From the NCBI GenBank assembly GCA_051649305.1, contig JBOFGV010000052.1, positions 91,539 to 155,538 of the forward strand: a stretch of DNA of 64,000 nucleotides, given 5' to 3'. The notes beneath the pieces were generated by a model, which saw only the letters and a list, made by a program, of their open reading frames with translations, was not told where the DNA came from and made no database searches. How positions within the stretch are numbered: the stretch's first letter is position 1; each line of letters starts with the position of its first letter. The DNA is from JADCCX01 sp051649305 (GTDB lineage Bacteria > Pseudomonadota > Alphaproteobacteria > Rhizobiales > Beijerinckiaceae). Positions 1-8,828 of the stretch are shown one piece after another. Position numbers and translations under genes: made by a program.

Positions 1-339
1 TTCCTTGTAGGCGCGATCCGAAAGGTCAAACCGGCCGAGCTGGTCGTAGGACGCAGCAAGCCCCAGCAGAGGTTCCAGACTGTCTTGTGATTGTTCCACG
101 GCAGCACGGAAATGCTTTTCAGCCAGACCATAATTGGCATTGCGGAAATGCTCCTTGCCAAGGCGCAGGTCTTCGTCGCCACCTTTTGGACGCGACGCGC
201 TGTCAACAGCGCCTCCGGTACTGGCAGTTACGCTGCGGGTATCACCAGTCAGCGCTGAAGACAGGTCTGTGGTCTGACACGCGCCCAGCAAGGGCAACAA
301 GGCAATGGCGAGATACCGGCGAGAAGGCAAGATCGGCAT
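1..339 (-). CDS. tadD: TadD-like TPR lipoprotein, 3' part beyond window edge
   Basis: Reading the minus strand from 339 gives a lipoprotein signal peptide (MPILPSRR then a hydrophobic run ending in the lipobox LLGAC at about residues 14-18), followed by a Thr/Ser-rich linker and a helical region (LGKEHFRNANYGLAEKHF) typical of tetratricopeptide repeats. TadD is the outer-membrane TPR lipoprotein of tight-adherence pilus machines, thought to help place the secretin. It follows tadC by 11 bases, as in other tad operons. A GAGG motif lies 9 bases before the ATG at 339; an ATG at 348 is in frame but overlaps no good ribosome site. The gene is incomplete because the window ends inside it. Confidence 0.85.
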   Translation of the reverse strand, partial: MPILPSRRYLAIALLPLLGACQTTDLSSALTGDTRSVTASTGGAVDSASRPKGGDEDLRLGKEHFRNANYGLAEKHFRAAVEQSQDSLEPLLGLAASYDQLGRFDLSDRAYKE

Positions 340-350
340 TTTATACATCC

Positions 351-1331
351 TCAAATCCACATCGTTTTGACGCGCATGTAGGCAGGAAACAGCAAAATGA
401 TGAACAATATCGGAAAGATGAATACCATCATGGGAACAGTCATCTTCGAAGGCAGGGCATTGGCCTTTTCTTCCGCGCGCATCATGCGCTTGTTGCGCAT
501 TTCATCGCTGTAGATTTTGAGTGAATCGATCAGGCTGGAACCAAGCTCGGCAGACTGCTGCAACAACGTGGCGAAGGTCTTTGCTTCCTCGATGCCAAGG
601 CGTCCTGCCAGATTGGAGAGCGAGTCATTGACCGTGCGCCCTGCACGAATTTCCAGTGTCGCAAAATAAAGATTGGCAGACAGCGAAGGGTAAGCATCAG
701 CCATTTCGCGGCAGACGCGGTTGATGGCAGCTTCCATGCTGAGGCCGGCCTCGCAGCAGACAATCATCAGATCGAGGAAGTCCGGAAAGCCCAGACGATG
801 CTCCTCCTTGCGCTTGTTGACAATTGTATCGAGCAGGATGGTAGGCGCAAAATAGCCAAAGCCTGCCCCACCCACCATCTTCATATAGACGTCAGTCATG
901 TGATTGTCAGCGACCGTCGCAATCAGAAATCCAATAATACCAAGCACAACCATGCCACCAACGCGGATAGCCAGAAAAACTGATGGCGCATTGGGAGCGT
1001 AGTAACCAGCCTGAATCAAGCGCTGACGCAGAACCTTGCTGGCGGCTGCATCACCCTCACCAAAGAGGCTGTCTATGGAGGTCGTAATACGTTGCAGCAA
1101 CGCCTGCCGTTCAGTCAGCTGCGGGGCTTGCGGTGTGCCGTCTGTCGCAGCATTGCTGGCTGCCACAGGGGCTGTGTTCACACGTTCGGCACGCCGCTTC
1201 ACATCCTTGCGGGCGCTGATGAATTGCATGCCCAAAACGCCAATAGCGAGCGCAATGGCTGTGGCAACAGCCAGCACCAATGTGATCGGATCGTTGATGA
1301 GAAACTGAATGATATCGTCGATCAAATCCAT
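351..1331 (-). CDS. tadC: TadC, inner-membrane platform protein of Tad pilus
   Basis: The 326-residue product has an N-terminal membrane segment (about residues 10-38), a charged cytoplasmic stretch, two central membrane segments (about 120-170) and a T2SS-F domain (about 185-320) with the family signature FPDFLDLMIVCCEAGLS, ending in a C-terminal hydrophobic helix. TadC pairs with TadB to form the platform that couples the CpaF ATPase to pilin extraction. It sits 12 bases after tadB in a continuous minus-strand operon. A paralogue of similar length (328 aa) ends the second tad locus of this window, and the two share the layout and the EAGLS/ESGMS motif region. Confidence 0.93.
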   Translation of the reverse strand: MDLIDDIIQFLINDPITLVLAVATAIALAIGVLGMQFISARKDVKRRAERVNTAPVAASNAATDGTPQAPQLTERQALLQRITTSIDSLFGEGDAAASKVLRQRLIQAGYYAPNAPSVFLAIRVGGMVVLGIIGFLIATVADNHMTDVYMKMVGGAGFGYFAPTILLDTIVNKRKEEHRLGFPDFLDLMIVCCEAGLSMEAAINRVCREMADAYPSLSANLYFATLEIRAGRTVNDSLSNLAGRLGIEEAKTFATLLQQSAELGSSLIDSLKIYSDEMRNKRMMRAEEKANALPSKMTVPMMVFIFPILFIILLFPAYMRVKTMWI

Positions 1332-1343
1332 CTCACACCACCA

Positions 1344-2318
1344 TCAGATTTTCATGTTCACGAGCTTGCGCATCACGCCGACACCGATGGCCATCCAGAT
1401 GAAACAGCCGATAGCCACCAGCGTGGTTTCGGGGCGTCCTTTGGCAGCGTCAAAAAAATCTGGCGAAGAGACATTCACCGTGAAGAAAATGAAGAAGGGC
1501 AGCGAAATCAGCACATAGGCTGAAAACTTGGCTTCCGAGGAAAGAGCCTTGATCTTGCGGCGCATCTTGAAGCGGTCACGGATGACCTTGGACAGTCCTT
1601 CCAGAATAACTGCGAGATTGCCGCCTGTTGCCGCCTGAATGGAAACGGAAGTTACGAACAGCGGCAGGTCTTCCTGACCAACGCGCGCATACATGTTGCG
1701 CATAGCGGTTTCGAGATCGAGTCCAAAGGACAATTCATCGCCCACCATACCGAACTCTGTGCCAACAGGATCAGGCATTTCGCGCGCCACCAGTGTGATG
1801 GCAATAGCGAGTGGATGGCCTGCGCGCAGGCTGCGCACCACAACATCGATCGCATCGGGAAACTGCTCGGCGAATTTTTTCACCCGCTTGGCACGGAGGT
1901 ATTTCAGCACAAACAGCGGCAGCAAAGCACCGACGAACAAGGCGCCCGCCAATTCATAGATCGCTGTTCGGTCAAATGCATACGCAACAATAGGCAGCAC
2001 CAGAGGAACGATTGCCCAGATCAGAAAGACGCGCTCCACGCCCATCTTGATACCAGACTGGGTGATCAGCGGCATGATCCTGCGCTTCAGGCCAAACTGG
2101 CTTTCGTCGTCCAGCCCACGTTCTTTCTTCAACTGCATCAGCGCGTCTTCACGGCTGTTGGCGGTTTTCTGGATTTCGAGACGGCGGTTGACGTTGCTGC
2201 GGTATTGCGTGGCACTGAAAAACAAGAGGTATATCGACTCGGCTATCAGCACGAGCACGAGCGCCGCACCAATCAGCAGTGGCCACTCCTCAGGCAGATC
2301 GGCGAAAAACGCACTCAC
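1344..2318 (-). CDS. tadB: TadB, inner-membrane platform protein of Tad pilus
   Basis: The 324-residue protein has an N-terminal transmembrane helix (about 14-34), a second hydrophobic block (about 100-140) and a T2SS-F domain with FAEQFPDAIDVVVRSLRAG at about 153-171 and QAATGGNLAVILEGLS further on, the classic TadB pattern, followed by two C-terminal helices. It forms the platform with TadC. Its first codons overlap the last codons of cpaF by 4 bases (ATGA type), so the two are probably translationally coupled. It is the paralogue of the tadB in the second locus. Confidence 0.93.
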   Translation of the reverse strand: MSAFFADLPEEWPLLIGAALVLVLIAESIYLLFFSATQYRSNVNRRLEIQKTANSREDALMQLKKERGLDDESQFGLKRRIMPLITQSGIKMGVERVFLIWAIVPLVLPIVAYAFDRTAIYELAGALFVGALLPLFVLKYLRAKRVKKFAEQFPDAIDVVVRSLRAGHPLAIAITLVAREMPDPVGTEFGMVGDELSFGLDLETAMRNMYARVGQEDLPLFVTSVSIQAATGGNLAVILEGLSKVIRDRFKMRRKIKALSSEAKFSAYVLISLPFFIFFTVNVSSPDFFDAAKGRPETTLVAIGCFIWMAIGVGVMRKLVNMKI

Positions 2319-3946
2319 AGCGGCTTGCCCGGTTCAAAATAATGGCCAGGAATAACCACACCCTTGGCCGCGAGATCAGTCAGGAAGCGCGGGCGCACGC
2401 CTGTCGCCTCGAAGTGACCATGGATTGTTCCATCAGCGTCTGTCTTGATGCGCACGAACTTGAAGATTTCCTGCATCTGCAGGATATCCCCTTCCATGCC
2501 GGTGATCTCGGCAATGGAAGTGACGCGCCGCTTGCCGTCAGACTGACGCTGCAACTGCACGATCAGGCGGATGGCCGCTGCAATCTGTCCACGGATCGAG
2601 GTCTGGGACATCGGAAGGCCTGCCATGCCGATCATCTGTTCAAGACGCGAAACAGCCTCGCGCGGGTTGTTGGCGTGTACGGTCGCCATCGAGCCTTCGT
2701 GGCCGGTGTTCATGGCCTGCAACATATCGAAGGCTTCCTCGCCGCGGCACTCGCCAAGGATCACGCGGTCCGGACGCATGCGCAGTGCGTTCTTGATCAG
2801 ATCGCGCTGGCGGATTTCGCCCTTGCCCTCAAGGTTGGGAGGGCGTGTTTCCATGCGCGCCACATGCGGCTGTTGAAGCTGCAATTCAGCGGCATCCTCG
2901 ATGGTGATGAGGCGCTCGTCTTCCGGAATATAGGCCGACAAGGCATTGAGCATCGTTGTCTTGCCCGAACCCGTACCGCCTGAGATGATGATTGTCGTCT
3001 TGCAGCGCGAGGCCTGTGAGAGAAGCTCCAGCATCTGCGGACGCAGCGCACCCACCTCAACCAGCTTATCGAGCGAGAGTTTTTTCTTGGAAAACTTGCG
3101 GATGGAAACCAGCGCACCGTCAACCGCAATTGGTTTGACCGCCACGTTGACACGCGAGCCGTCCAGAAGGCGAGCATCGCAGAGCGGCTGGCTTTCATCG
3201 ACACGGCGACCCACAGCAGCCACGATCTTGTTGACGATGCGCATGAGGTGCGCGTCATCCTTGAAGCGCGTATTGGTGCGCTCCATCTTGCCGCGGCGCT
3301 CGACATAGACAACATCCGGTCCGTTGATCAGGATATCGGCGACCGTGTCATCCTTGAGCAGCGGCTCCAGCGGGCCAAGTCCGGTCATCTCATCGATGAT
3401 TTCGCTGACAAACGAGTTGAGCTCAGTGCTGTTCAAAGCGAGCCGCTCGGCCACCACATACTGCTGGACGAGTGCAAAGATCTGCTTCTTGGCTTCTTCC
3501 GGTGCAAGCTTTTCCAGCGTCTGGAGATTGACCTCCTCCACCAGCTTGCGGTGCAGGCGCACCTTGGCTTCCATGAATTTTTCGCTGATCAGCAGATCAC
3601 TCTGGCCAGACTCTTGTGCCGGGACAGGTGCAAGGGGAGAGGGTGCAAGGATAGCAGGTGACGGTGCCGCTGACGCCACTGGTGCAGGAGGGGGCGGCAG
3701 GGGAGCTTCTTCAATCTGACCTTCACCCGGCTCGGCAAACATGCCCGGGGCAAAATCAAGGGCTTCAGCCTCGGGCGCCAGAGGCATCGGGACAGGAGGA
3801 TCAACACTCACGCCTGCAGCGGGCATCACAGGCACAGCCGGAACCGGGATCATGGGCGGTGGTGGCTGCAGAACGTCCGTGCCATTTCCCATGAGGGAAG
3901 ACAGACCGGGAAATTGCGCAAGGCGCTGGCTGAAACGGCCACTCAT
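2315..3946 (-). CDS. cpaF: CpaF/TadA secretion ATPase, first tad locus
   Basis: This 543-residue type II/IV secretion ATPase powers Tad pilus assembly. Residues 24-115 are a proline/alanine-rich, low-complexity extension not seen in the second-locus copy (482 aa). The conserved core follows: FGPLEP-like GLGPLEPLL at about 189-197, the Walker A GGTGSGKTT at 323-331, the Asp box ITIEDAAELQLQQPH, Walker B RVILGECRGEEAFDMLQA, and the His box GHEGSMATVHANNP. All catalytic motifs look intact, so the enzyme should be active in the cytoplasm at the inner membrane. It overlaps cpaE upstream and tadB downstream by 4 bases each. Confidence 0.95.
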   Translation of the reverse strand: MSGRFSQRLAQFPGLSSLMGNGTDVLQPPPPMIPVPAVPVMPAAGVSVDPPVPMPLAPEAEALDFAPGMFAEPGEGQIEEAPLPPPPAPVASAAPSPAILAPSPLAPVPAQESGQSDLLISEKFMEAKVRLHRKLVEEVNLQTLEKLAPEEAKKQIFALVQQYVVAERLALNSTELNSFVSEIIDEMTGLGPLEPLLKDDTVADILINGPDVVYVERRGKMERTNTRFKDDAHLMRIVNKIVAAVGRRVDESQPLCDARLLDGSRVNVAVKPIAVDGALVSIRKFSKKKLSLDKLVEVGALRPQMLELLSQASRCKTTIIISGGTGSGKTTMLNALSAYIPEDERLITIEDAAELQLQQPHVARMETRPPNLEGKGEIRQRDLIKNALRMRPDRVILGECRGEEAFDMLQAMNTGHEGSMATVHANNPREAVSRLEQMIGMAGLPMSQTSIRGQIAAAIRLIVQLQRQSDGKRRVTSIAEITGMEGDILQMQEIFKFVRIKTDADGTIHGHFEATGVRPRFLTDLAAKGVVIPGHYFEPGKPL

Positions 3947-5100
3947 GCTGCTTCAACCTCTGCCATGACAACTTTTCTCAGATCGATAGCAACATTGCTG
4001 CCACTTTGAACCGCATCCAGCGGCACGCCACGGTCGATGGCCTCACGCACAAGCTTGTAGTTGTTGCTCACTGTGCCGGCAAAGCTCTCCTTGAGGGCGG
4101 CTTCCAGATCAGTGCGCTTGAGGCCGGGGCCAAACATGCGCTGTTCAAAACGGTTGACGATAACCCTCGGTTTGGCCTCGCTGCCAAGGCGTTCAATAAT
4201 GGCGTTTGACAGGTTTGATGCCAGCTTCAGACCGGGCACAGTTGTCTCTGTCACAACAAAGATCTTGTTGCAGCCAGACAGCACTGCATCCGTCCACTGA
4301 AACCATGTGCGTGGCATGTCGAGCACCACATAGTCAAAGCGGCTGGTGGCGAGATCAAGCAGCTTCATCACGACAGCGGGGTCCGGCATGCGTGGCTCGG
4401 CGGGGCGGTTGGGTGCGGCAAGCAGCATCATGCCTGAAGGGTGAGCCGACAGCATAACCTCAAACAACTGGGCGTCCAGACGCTGTGGGTTGGGCCCGAT
4501 GGCATCGAGATCAAGCCGTGGCTCCAGATCAAGATGGAAAGCGCAGGAGCCGCTCTGGAAATCGAGATCCACCAGACAGGCCGAAACCTTGTTCTTGCCA
4601 GCCAGCAAAGTGAGGGTTGTCTGGATGGCAAGGGTAGTGACACCAACGCCACCGGCTGCCGGAAGGAAAGACAGGATCTGCGCTTCCTTCGAACCTGAAA
4701 CCTGAGTCTCGGCCTGCATGGCCTTGACGCATGTCCGCGCCAGCTCAACAGGATCAACCGGCTTGCGCAGGAAGTCAGCTACGCGGATCTGCAGCAACCA
4801 GCGCGCCACCGCTTCGTCAAAAGCCTCGGTGACGACAACAACAGGGGCGCGACCTGCCAGACGCCCCATTGTGGCCTGCAAGGCCAGAAGATCATCCCGG
4901 TTGCGGGCGTCAAGATCAGCAATCACAATGCGCGCTGCTGAAAAGTCGATCGTTTCGTCACTGATGTGATGGGCAATCCGCATTTTCAGGCGACCGTTGG
5001 CTCCAAAGACACCTTTCACAGAGTCGATGAAAACCGGATCAGGCGAGATCAGAACAATCTCTCCCTCGCGTTCCTGGTTCTGTGGTTTGACGGCAAACAT
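3943..5100 (-). CDS. cpaE: CpaE/TadZ-like pilus localisation protein with altered Walker A
   Basis: The 385-residue protein has an N-terminal receiver-like (atypical response-regulator) domain at about 14-130 and a ParA/MinD-type ATPase domain at about 140-380 (DLDFQSGSCAFHLDLEPR, DYVVLDMPRTW). This architecture is that of CpaE/TadZ, which places the pilus machine at a cell pole. At the nucleotide loop the sequence reads LPAAGGVGVTT (about 146-156): the lysine of the usual KGGVG signature is absent, unlike the AKGGVGAST in the second-locus copy. ATP binding may therefore be weak or lost. It overlaps cpaF by 4 bases. Confidence 0.9.
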   Translation of the reverse strand: MFAVKPQNQEREGEIVLISPDPVFIDSVKGVFGANGRLKMRIAHHISDETIDFSAARIVIADLDARNRDDLLALQATMGRLAGRAPVVVVTEAFDEAVARWLLQIRVADFLRKPVDPVELARTCVKAMQAETQVSGSKEAQILSFLPAAGGVGVTTLAIQTTLTLLAGKNKVSACLVDLDFQSGSCAFHLDLEPRLDLDAIGPNPQRLDAQLFEVMLSAHPSGMMLLAAPNRPAEPRMPDPAVVMKLLDLATSRFDYVVLDMPRTWFQWTDAVLSGCNKIFVVTETTVPGLKLASNLSNAIIERLGSEAKPRVIVNRFEQRMFGPGLKRTDLEAALKESFAGTVSNNYKLVREAIDRGVPLDAVQSGSNVAIDLRKVVMAEVEAA

Positions 5101-5133
5101 GTCAGTTATCCTGGGTATCTGTTCGGGTGCCGA

Positions 5134-5442
5134 TTACTGCAGCTTGGGTGCTGCGTTCTGGGTTTGTGATGGCGGAAGGGCAACGCCGCCGCCTGCTCCA
5201 TCGCCCTTGCTGCGGCGGCGCATGCCTTCCATGGCGGCCTCTGCCTGCTCACCACTCATGCCATGCTCGATGGTGCGTGCAGCCGCTGGCCAGGGATCGA
5301 TGATCTGCGCAGCCTTGTTGAAAGCGACAGCATCGCCTGAACCAAAGGTCACGGTATCACGACGGTCCATATACTTGTCACAGGCTGTCAACGAGACGGC
5401 CATTCCTGCAACAACCAAAAGTGTGATGTTTTTAGCGGCCAT
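5134..5442 (-). CDS. Small lipoprotein of the tad operon
   Basis: A 102-residue protein begins with a signal peptide ending in the lipobox SLTAC (Cys21), followed by a short conserved-looking block (DTVTFGSGDAVAFNKAAQI, IDPWP) and a Gly/Pro/Gln-rich tail. The gene starts 11 bases inside the 3' end of cpaC and lies 33 bases before cpaE, the place where cpaD stands in the second locus. It lacks the CpaD features (DYRERHPI motif, about 240 aa), so it is not a plain CpaD. Its position suggests an outer-membrane accessory or secretin pilotin, which is an inference from context only. Confidence 0.75.
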   Translation of the reverse strand: MAAKNITLLVVAGMAVSLTACDKYMDRRDTVTFGSGDAVAFNKAAQIIDPWPAAARTIEHGMSGEQAEAAMEGMRRRSKGDGAGGGVALPPSQTQNAAPKLQ

Positions 5443-6913
5443 TGCTGGTTGCTCCTGTCAGATCGAGAATATGTCCGCCACCGGCGCTGCGATGGTTTGC
5501 TGCCACCGGATCAACCGGCCCCTGACGACGGTATCCATCGCTTGGAACTTCCGAGCGGCCACCCACGAAGACTTCTGCATCTGTTGGCGGGCGTGTGTTG
5601 TCGAGCGGTGAGCGCAGTTTCTGGCCGGGACGCACTGGCTGTACGAGGTGCGGAGTCACGATGATGGCGAGTTCCGTTTCCTTTTGCTGGAAGCTCTTGG
5701 AGCGAAACAGCGTGCCAACAACCGGAATTTCGCCGATCCACGGCAGTTGCTCGGTCAAAACCGTGTTGGTGCTTTGCAGCAGACCAGCGATGGCAAAGCT
5801 CTGGCCACTCTTCAACTCAACCACGGTCGAAGCCCGGCTGACAATGAGGCGGGGGATAACGATGGAACCTACTCTGAAGGACTCGGTTGTGGGGTCAATC
5901 TGACTGACTTCTGGCTCGATCCGCAAATTGATCATGCTGCCAGCCAGAACCGTTGGCGTAAATGTCAGGCCTACACCGAATTTCTTGAAATCAATTGAGA
6001 TCTGGCCTGCCTGCTGGGCAACCGGGATGGGGATTTCACCACCAGCCAGGAAGCTCGCTTTCTCGCCCGACATCGTCACAAGGTTAGGCTCTGCAAGACG
6101 GCGTGCAACGCCTTGTTCTTCCAGCGCCTGAATCAACACGTCGATATTTGTTCCATTACGAACAAGGTTGGTGAGAATGGTTCCAAAAGGCGCAGATGCT
6201 CCGCCTGAAGCCAACGCAGAGGCACTTGATGCAAATCCCAGAATTCCAACCTGGCCGCGTCCGCTGCGGGCAGCACCATCAGAACCGCTGGCCTGAAGGC
6301 GAACGCCCAGATCACGCCCTGCCTGTCTTGAAATCTCGATAAAGCGCACTTCCAGCATCACCTGCTGCGGGCCTTGCACGCGCATCTGGTTGACCACTTC
6401 GCCACCGTGGCTGCGAGCAATGCGTGCAGCACGATCAGCAGCAACAGCATCCTTTGCCTTGCCGTTCAAAACAATCTTGCCAGCTTCTGTTCCAACACGA
6501 ACCTGACCATCGCCGTTGCGACGAATTTCCTGCGCCGCGCGCGGCGCGTTCTGCGTCACGTCCACTTCGATGACGCCAACGAGTTTCTTGTCAGCGTCGT
6601 AAACTGATACGCTGGTTACGCCGACCTTCTTGCCGAGCACATAGATCGACTTGTCTGTGAGAGGCACCGCGTCTGCAATATCAGGATCGCCAACAACAAT
6701 GTCCGTAAAGCTTTGGTCCGTGCGCAATGTTTGTGAAGTGCGGTGCACGACGGAAACAGCGGCGGGACCTGATGCCAGACGAACCTGCTTGGTCTGTGCG
6801 ATCGCCGGAGCGGATGGCGCAAGAACGATGCCTGCCATTGCAAGGCTGAAAAAGCCGATACGGAGGCTGTTGCGAAGGATATTCATGGTGGAAAAGCTAC
6901 CCATTGTGTTCAT
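5432..6913 (-). CDS. cpaC: CpaC/RcpA secretin, first tad locus
   Basis: The 493-residue product carries a signal peptide (about 1-40, ending APAIAQ), an N-terminal pilus-assembly/BON-like region (ISVPDADKK-type VGVTSVSVYDADKKLVGV at about 95-112), and a C-terminal secretin domain (about 190-420) with the hallmark GGEIPIPV and VELKSGQSFAIAGLL motifs. It should form the outer-membrane channel for the pilus. A proline/arginine-rich tail follows the secretin domain. The gene begins 6 bases after cpaB and overlaps the small lipoprotein gene. Start chosen is the first ATG; two more in-frame ATGs lie within the next 10 codons. Confidence 0.93.
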   Translation of the reverse strand: MNTMGSFSTMNILRNSLRIGFFSLAMAGIVLAPSAPAIAQTKQVRLASGPAAVSVVHRTSQTLRTDQSFTDIVVGDPDIADAVPLTDKSIYVLGKKVGVTSVSVYDADKKLVGVIEVDVTQNAPRAAQEIRRNGDGQVRVGTEAGKIVLNGKAKDAVAADRAARIARSHGGEVVNQMRVQGPQQVMLEVRFIEISRQAGRDLGVRLQASGSDGAARSGRGQVGILGFASSASALASGGASAPFGTILTNLVRNGTNIDVLIQALEEQGVARRLAEPNLVTMSGEKASFLAGGEIPIPVAQQAGQISIDFKKFGVGLTFTPTVLAGSMINLRIEPEVSQIDPTTESFRVGSIVIPRLIVSRASTVVELKSGQSFAIAGLLQSTNTVLTEQLPWIGEIPVVGTLFRSKSFQQKETELAIIVTPHLVQPVRPGQKLRSPLDNTRPPTDAEVFVGGRSEVPSDGYRRQGPVDPVAANHRSAGGGHILDLTGATSNGR

Positions 6914-6919
6914 CTTTGC

Positions 6920-7768
6920 TCAGCGTGTCTTGTCTGTGAGGACGGTATATTCCTCAGTTTTGCCGCTGCGCGTCACTTTGACAGTGGTTGTGCGCTTGCC
7001 ATGGCTGGCGGTTGTATCGCTGTCGCTGGCAGTGCCTGACAGCAAATCCTTTGCCGTCACACGACCGATCGCACCGCCGCTGATTTCGCCAGCCTTGCGC
7101 AGCATGAGGGAGAGACTGCCGACTGTGCCGGCCAACGCCACGCGCTTGGCATCCTGCGGCATCACCTCGAGGGTGGCCGAACGGATAGCAGCAGGCTTTT
7201 CACTGCGCTGGTCGATGACCTGATCAACAGCCACCACGCGGATGTTCTGCAGCAGCACATCTGTAAAGCTCTGATCCTTGTCGAGTGTGCGGGTGAAGAC
7301 GAGGTTCACGCGATCACCTGGCATGACCAGACCCGCGATACCTTGTGTTTCAGAGAGCGGCACTGTTACGGCTGTCATGCCCGGAGCAATGACGGCGGAA
7401 AGAGTTGCCCGTTCGCCGGGGCCTGTCACCTTGCCAGCCAGAATAGCCTCGTTGGCATCCATGGCTGCAATAACAACGCGCTTTTCCGGACCTTTGAGAA
7501 ATTCGGCAACGCTGCTGACGGAACCTGCAGGCACTGCATCTGTTGGCCACTGCACTTCTTTCAACTGGTTGCTGGAAAGCTCCATGCCGAAACGCAGGGG
7601 CATGGAAGCCACAACAACAGTTGTCGTGTTCAAGGGTTTGGCCGGAGCAGCAACTTCCGTTTTGGCTGCACGCTGGTTGTTGCGCTCCAGATAGAAGCGT
7701 CCGCCAATAACTGTGCCACCCCCGATCAGGACGGCAATTCCTACCATTGCAACTGCAGGACCACGCAT
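6920..7768 (-). CDS. cpaB: CpaB/RcpC pilus assembly protein, first tad locus
   Basis: CpaB proteins are periplasmic, membrane-anchored partners of the CpaC secretin. The product (282 aa) has an N-terminal membrane anchor, then an SAF domain (VVASMPLRFGMELSSNQLKEV) and an RcpC-type domain (VPLSETQGIAGLVMPGDRVN; LLQNIRVVAVDQ). The open frame extends upstream to a TTG at 7807, but the ATG at 7768 has a GGGGAA ribosome site 8 bases ahead and puts the anchor at the N-terminus, so it was preferred. This is the first gene of the minus-strand tad operon; the promoter must lie in the 279-base gap to the divergent gene at 8048. Confidence 0.92.
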   Translation of the reverse strand: MRGPAVAMVGIAVLIGGGTVIGGRFYLERNNQRAAKTEVAAPAKPLNTTTVVVASMPLRFGMELSSNQLKEVQWPTDAVPAGSVSSVAEFLKGPEKRVVIAAMDANEAILAGKVTGPGERATLSAVIAPGMTAVTVPLSETQGIAGLVMPGDRVNLVFTRTLDKDQSFTDVLLQNIRVVAVDQVIDQRSEKPAAIRSATLEVMPQDAKRVALAGTVGSLSLMLRKAGEISGGAIGRVTAKDLLSGTASDSDTTASHGKRTTTVKVTRSGKTEEYTVLTDKTR

Positions 7769-8034
7769 GTGAACATTCCCCAGCCCGCTTTCTGCAGGCG
7801 AGGGCAAGAATGAACCTCAAATGTCAATGGAGAGGTAAACGTTCCGGAATTCCTCCGAAAAGAGTTAAATGAAATTTGCCATCTAAGATTTTCGCTTTTC
7901 TATTCACAGTTTGTTAAAGTCTCAAACACGGCTTGTTTACGCTGAAATCAGCCGGGAACAATTACATACAATTTGAATGATCGAAAAAACCCGGCATTAC
8001 GGTGACGTGTTGTTCACTCTTCCGCAACGTCATC
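7769..8034. promoter_or_regulatory. Divergent intergenic region upstream of tad operon 1
   Basis: This gap separates the minus-strand tad operon from the plus-strand gene at 8048. Its middle part (about 7860-7975) is distinctly AT-rich compared with the flanking genes, as expected for back-to-back promoters. No convincing -35/-10 pair or strong palindrome could be assigned by eye. A GGAG ribosome site for the next gene lies just beyond it at 8035-8038. Confidence 0.4.
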
Positions 8035-8047
8035 GGAGTTTGACATC

Positions 8048-8761
8048 ATGCATCGGGCCTATGTCGAAAAGGGAAGCTGGCAAATCATCGCCAGCGCGGC
8101 TTGTAACCCTTCCCAGCAAAAGCTGGCCACCCTGCGCGTCAGTGCTTTTGCTGGCATTGCAGCCATAGCTCTGATGATGGGCCCTGATCTGAAACAAATG
8201 CATGCGGATCACACGCCAATACGTGCGGTCATATCGACTGCGCCGGATATCATTCCTGCAAAAAGCATGGAACGTGTGCCGGAGCAGCAGGCAGCAGCGC
8301 ATGAAGACATCACGAGCACGGCACCTACCCGTCGCTGGCGTTCGCAAACTGATCCCAACGTTATTGCAACTCCAAGACCTTCCGTGCATGCCGCCATTGA
8401 GGTCATGGACGGTGCTACATTGCGCGCAGGCGAAATGGTGGTGCGCCTTGCTGGCCTCTCACTGCCAACAGAAAACCAGACATGCCGTCGGCTGGACGGC
8501 CTTGCTGTTTCCTGCATCGACCGAGCCGTCAGCTATCTGCAACTTCTGGTGAAAGGACGCAGTGTTGCTTGCGAGCGGGCTGGTGTTTCAGACGATGGTA
8601 TCGAGAAAGGCCGCTGCCGCATTGGTGACAGCGACATAGCCGAACAGATGGTGCGTCAAGGCTGGGCCAAAGCCGAAGTGAGCACAGACATCAAGCCGGA
8701 AGAGCGTTTTCTGGTCGCGGAAGCCGCTGCGAAGAAACAAAAACTCGGTATCTGGCGCTAA
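8048..8761 (+). CDS. SNase-like (thermonuclease-fold) exported protein with degenerate active site
   Basis: The 237-residue protein has one hydrophobic segment (about 30-45), a variable region, and a C-terminal staphylococcal-nuclease-like OB fold (about 112-237). Family landmarks are VVRLAGLSLP, the DGLAVSCIDRA and VACERAG strands, GRCRIGDSDIAEQMVRQGWA, and the terminal GIW. The usual DGDT calcium-binding motif reads DGAT and the aspartate/arginine active-site positions (IDAPE, DRYGR in relatives) are replaced by LSLPTE and DDGIEKG. Binding without nuclease activity is therefore likely. Four cysteines in the domain suggest disulfides outside the cytoplasm. GGAG at 8035-8038 supports the start. 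Confidence 0.7.
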   Translation: MHRAYVEKGSWQIIASAACNPSQQKLATLRVSAFAGIAAIALMMGPDLKQMHADHTPIRAVISTAPDIIPAKSMERVPEQQAAAHEDITSTAPTRRWRSQTDPNVIATPRPSVHAAIEVMDGATLRAGEMVVRLAGLSLPTENQTCRRLDGLAVSCIDRAVSYLQLLVKGRSVACERAGVSDDGIEKGRCRIGDSDIAEQMVRQGWAKAEVSTDIKPEERFLVAEAAAKKQKLGIWR

Positions 8762-8828
8762 GAATATCATCGATTCAAAGCGGCCTTAAGTTGCGGTACA
8801 ACAGGGTGTCGATTCGGAGCATCCTGAC

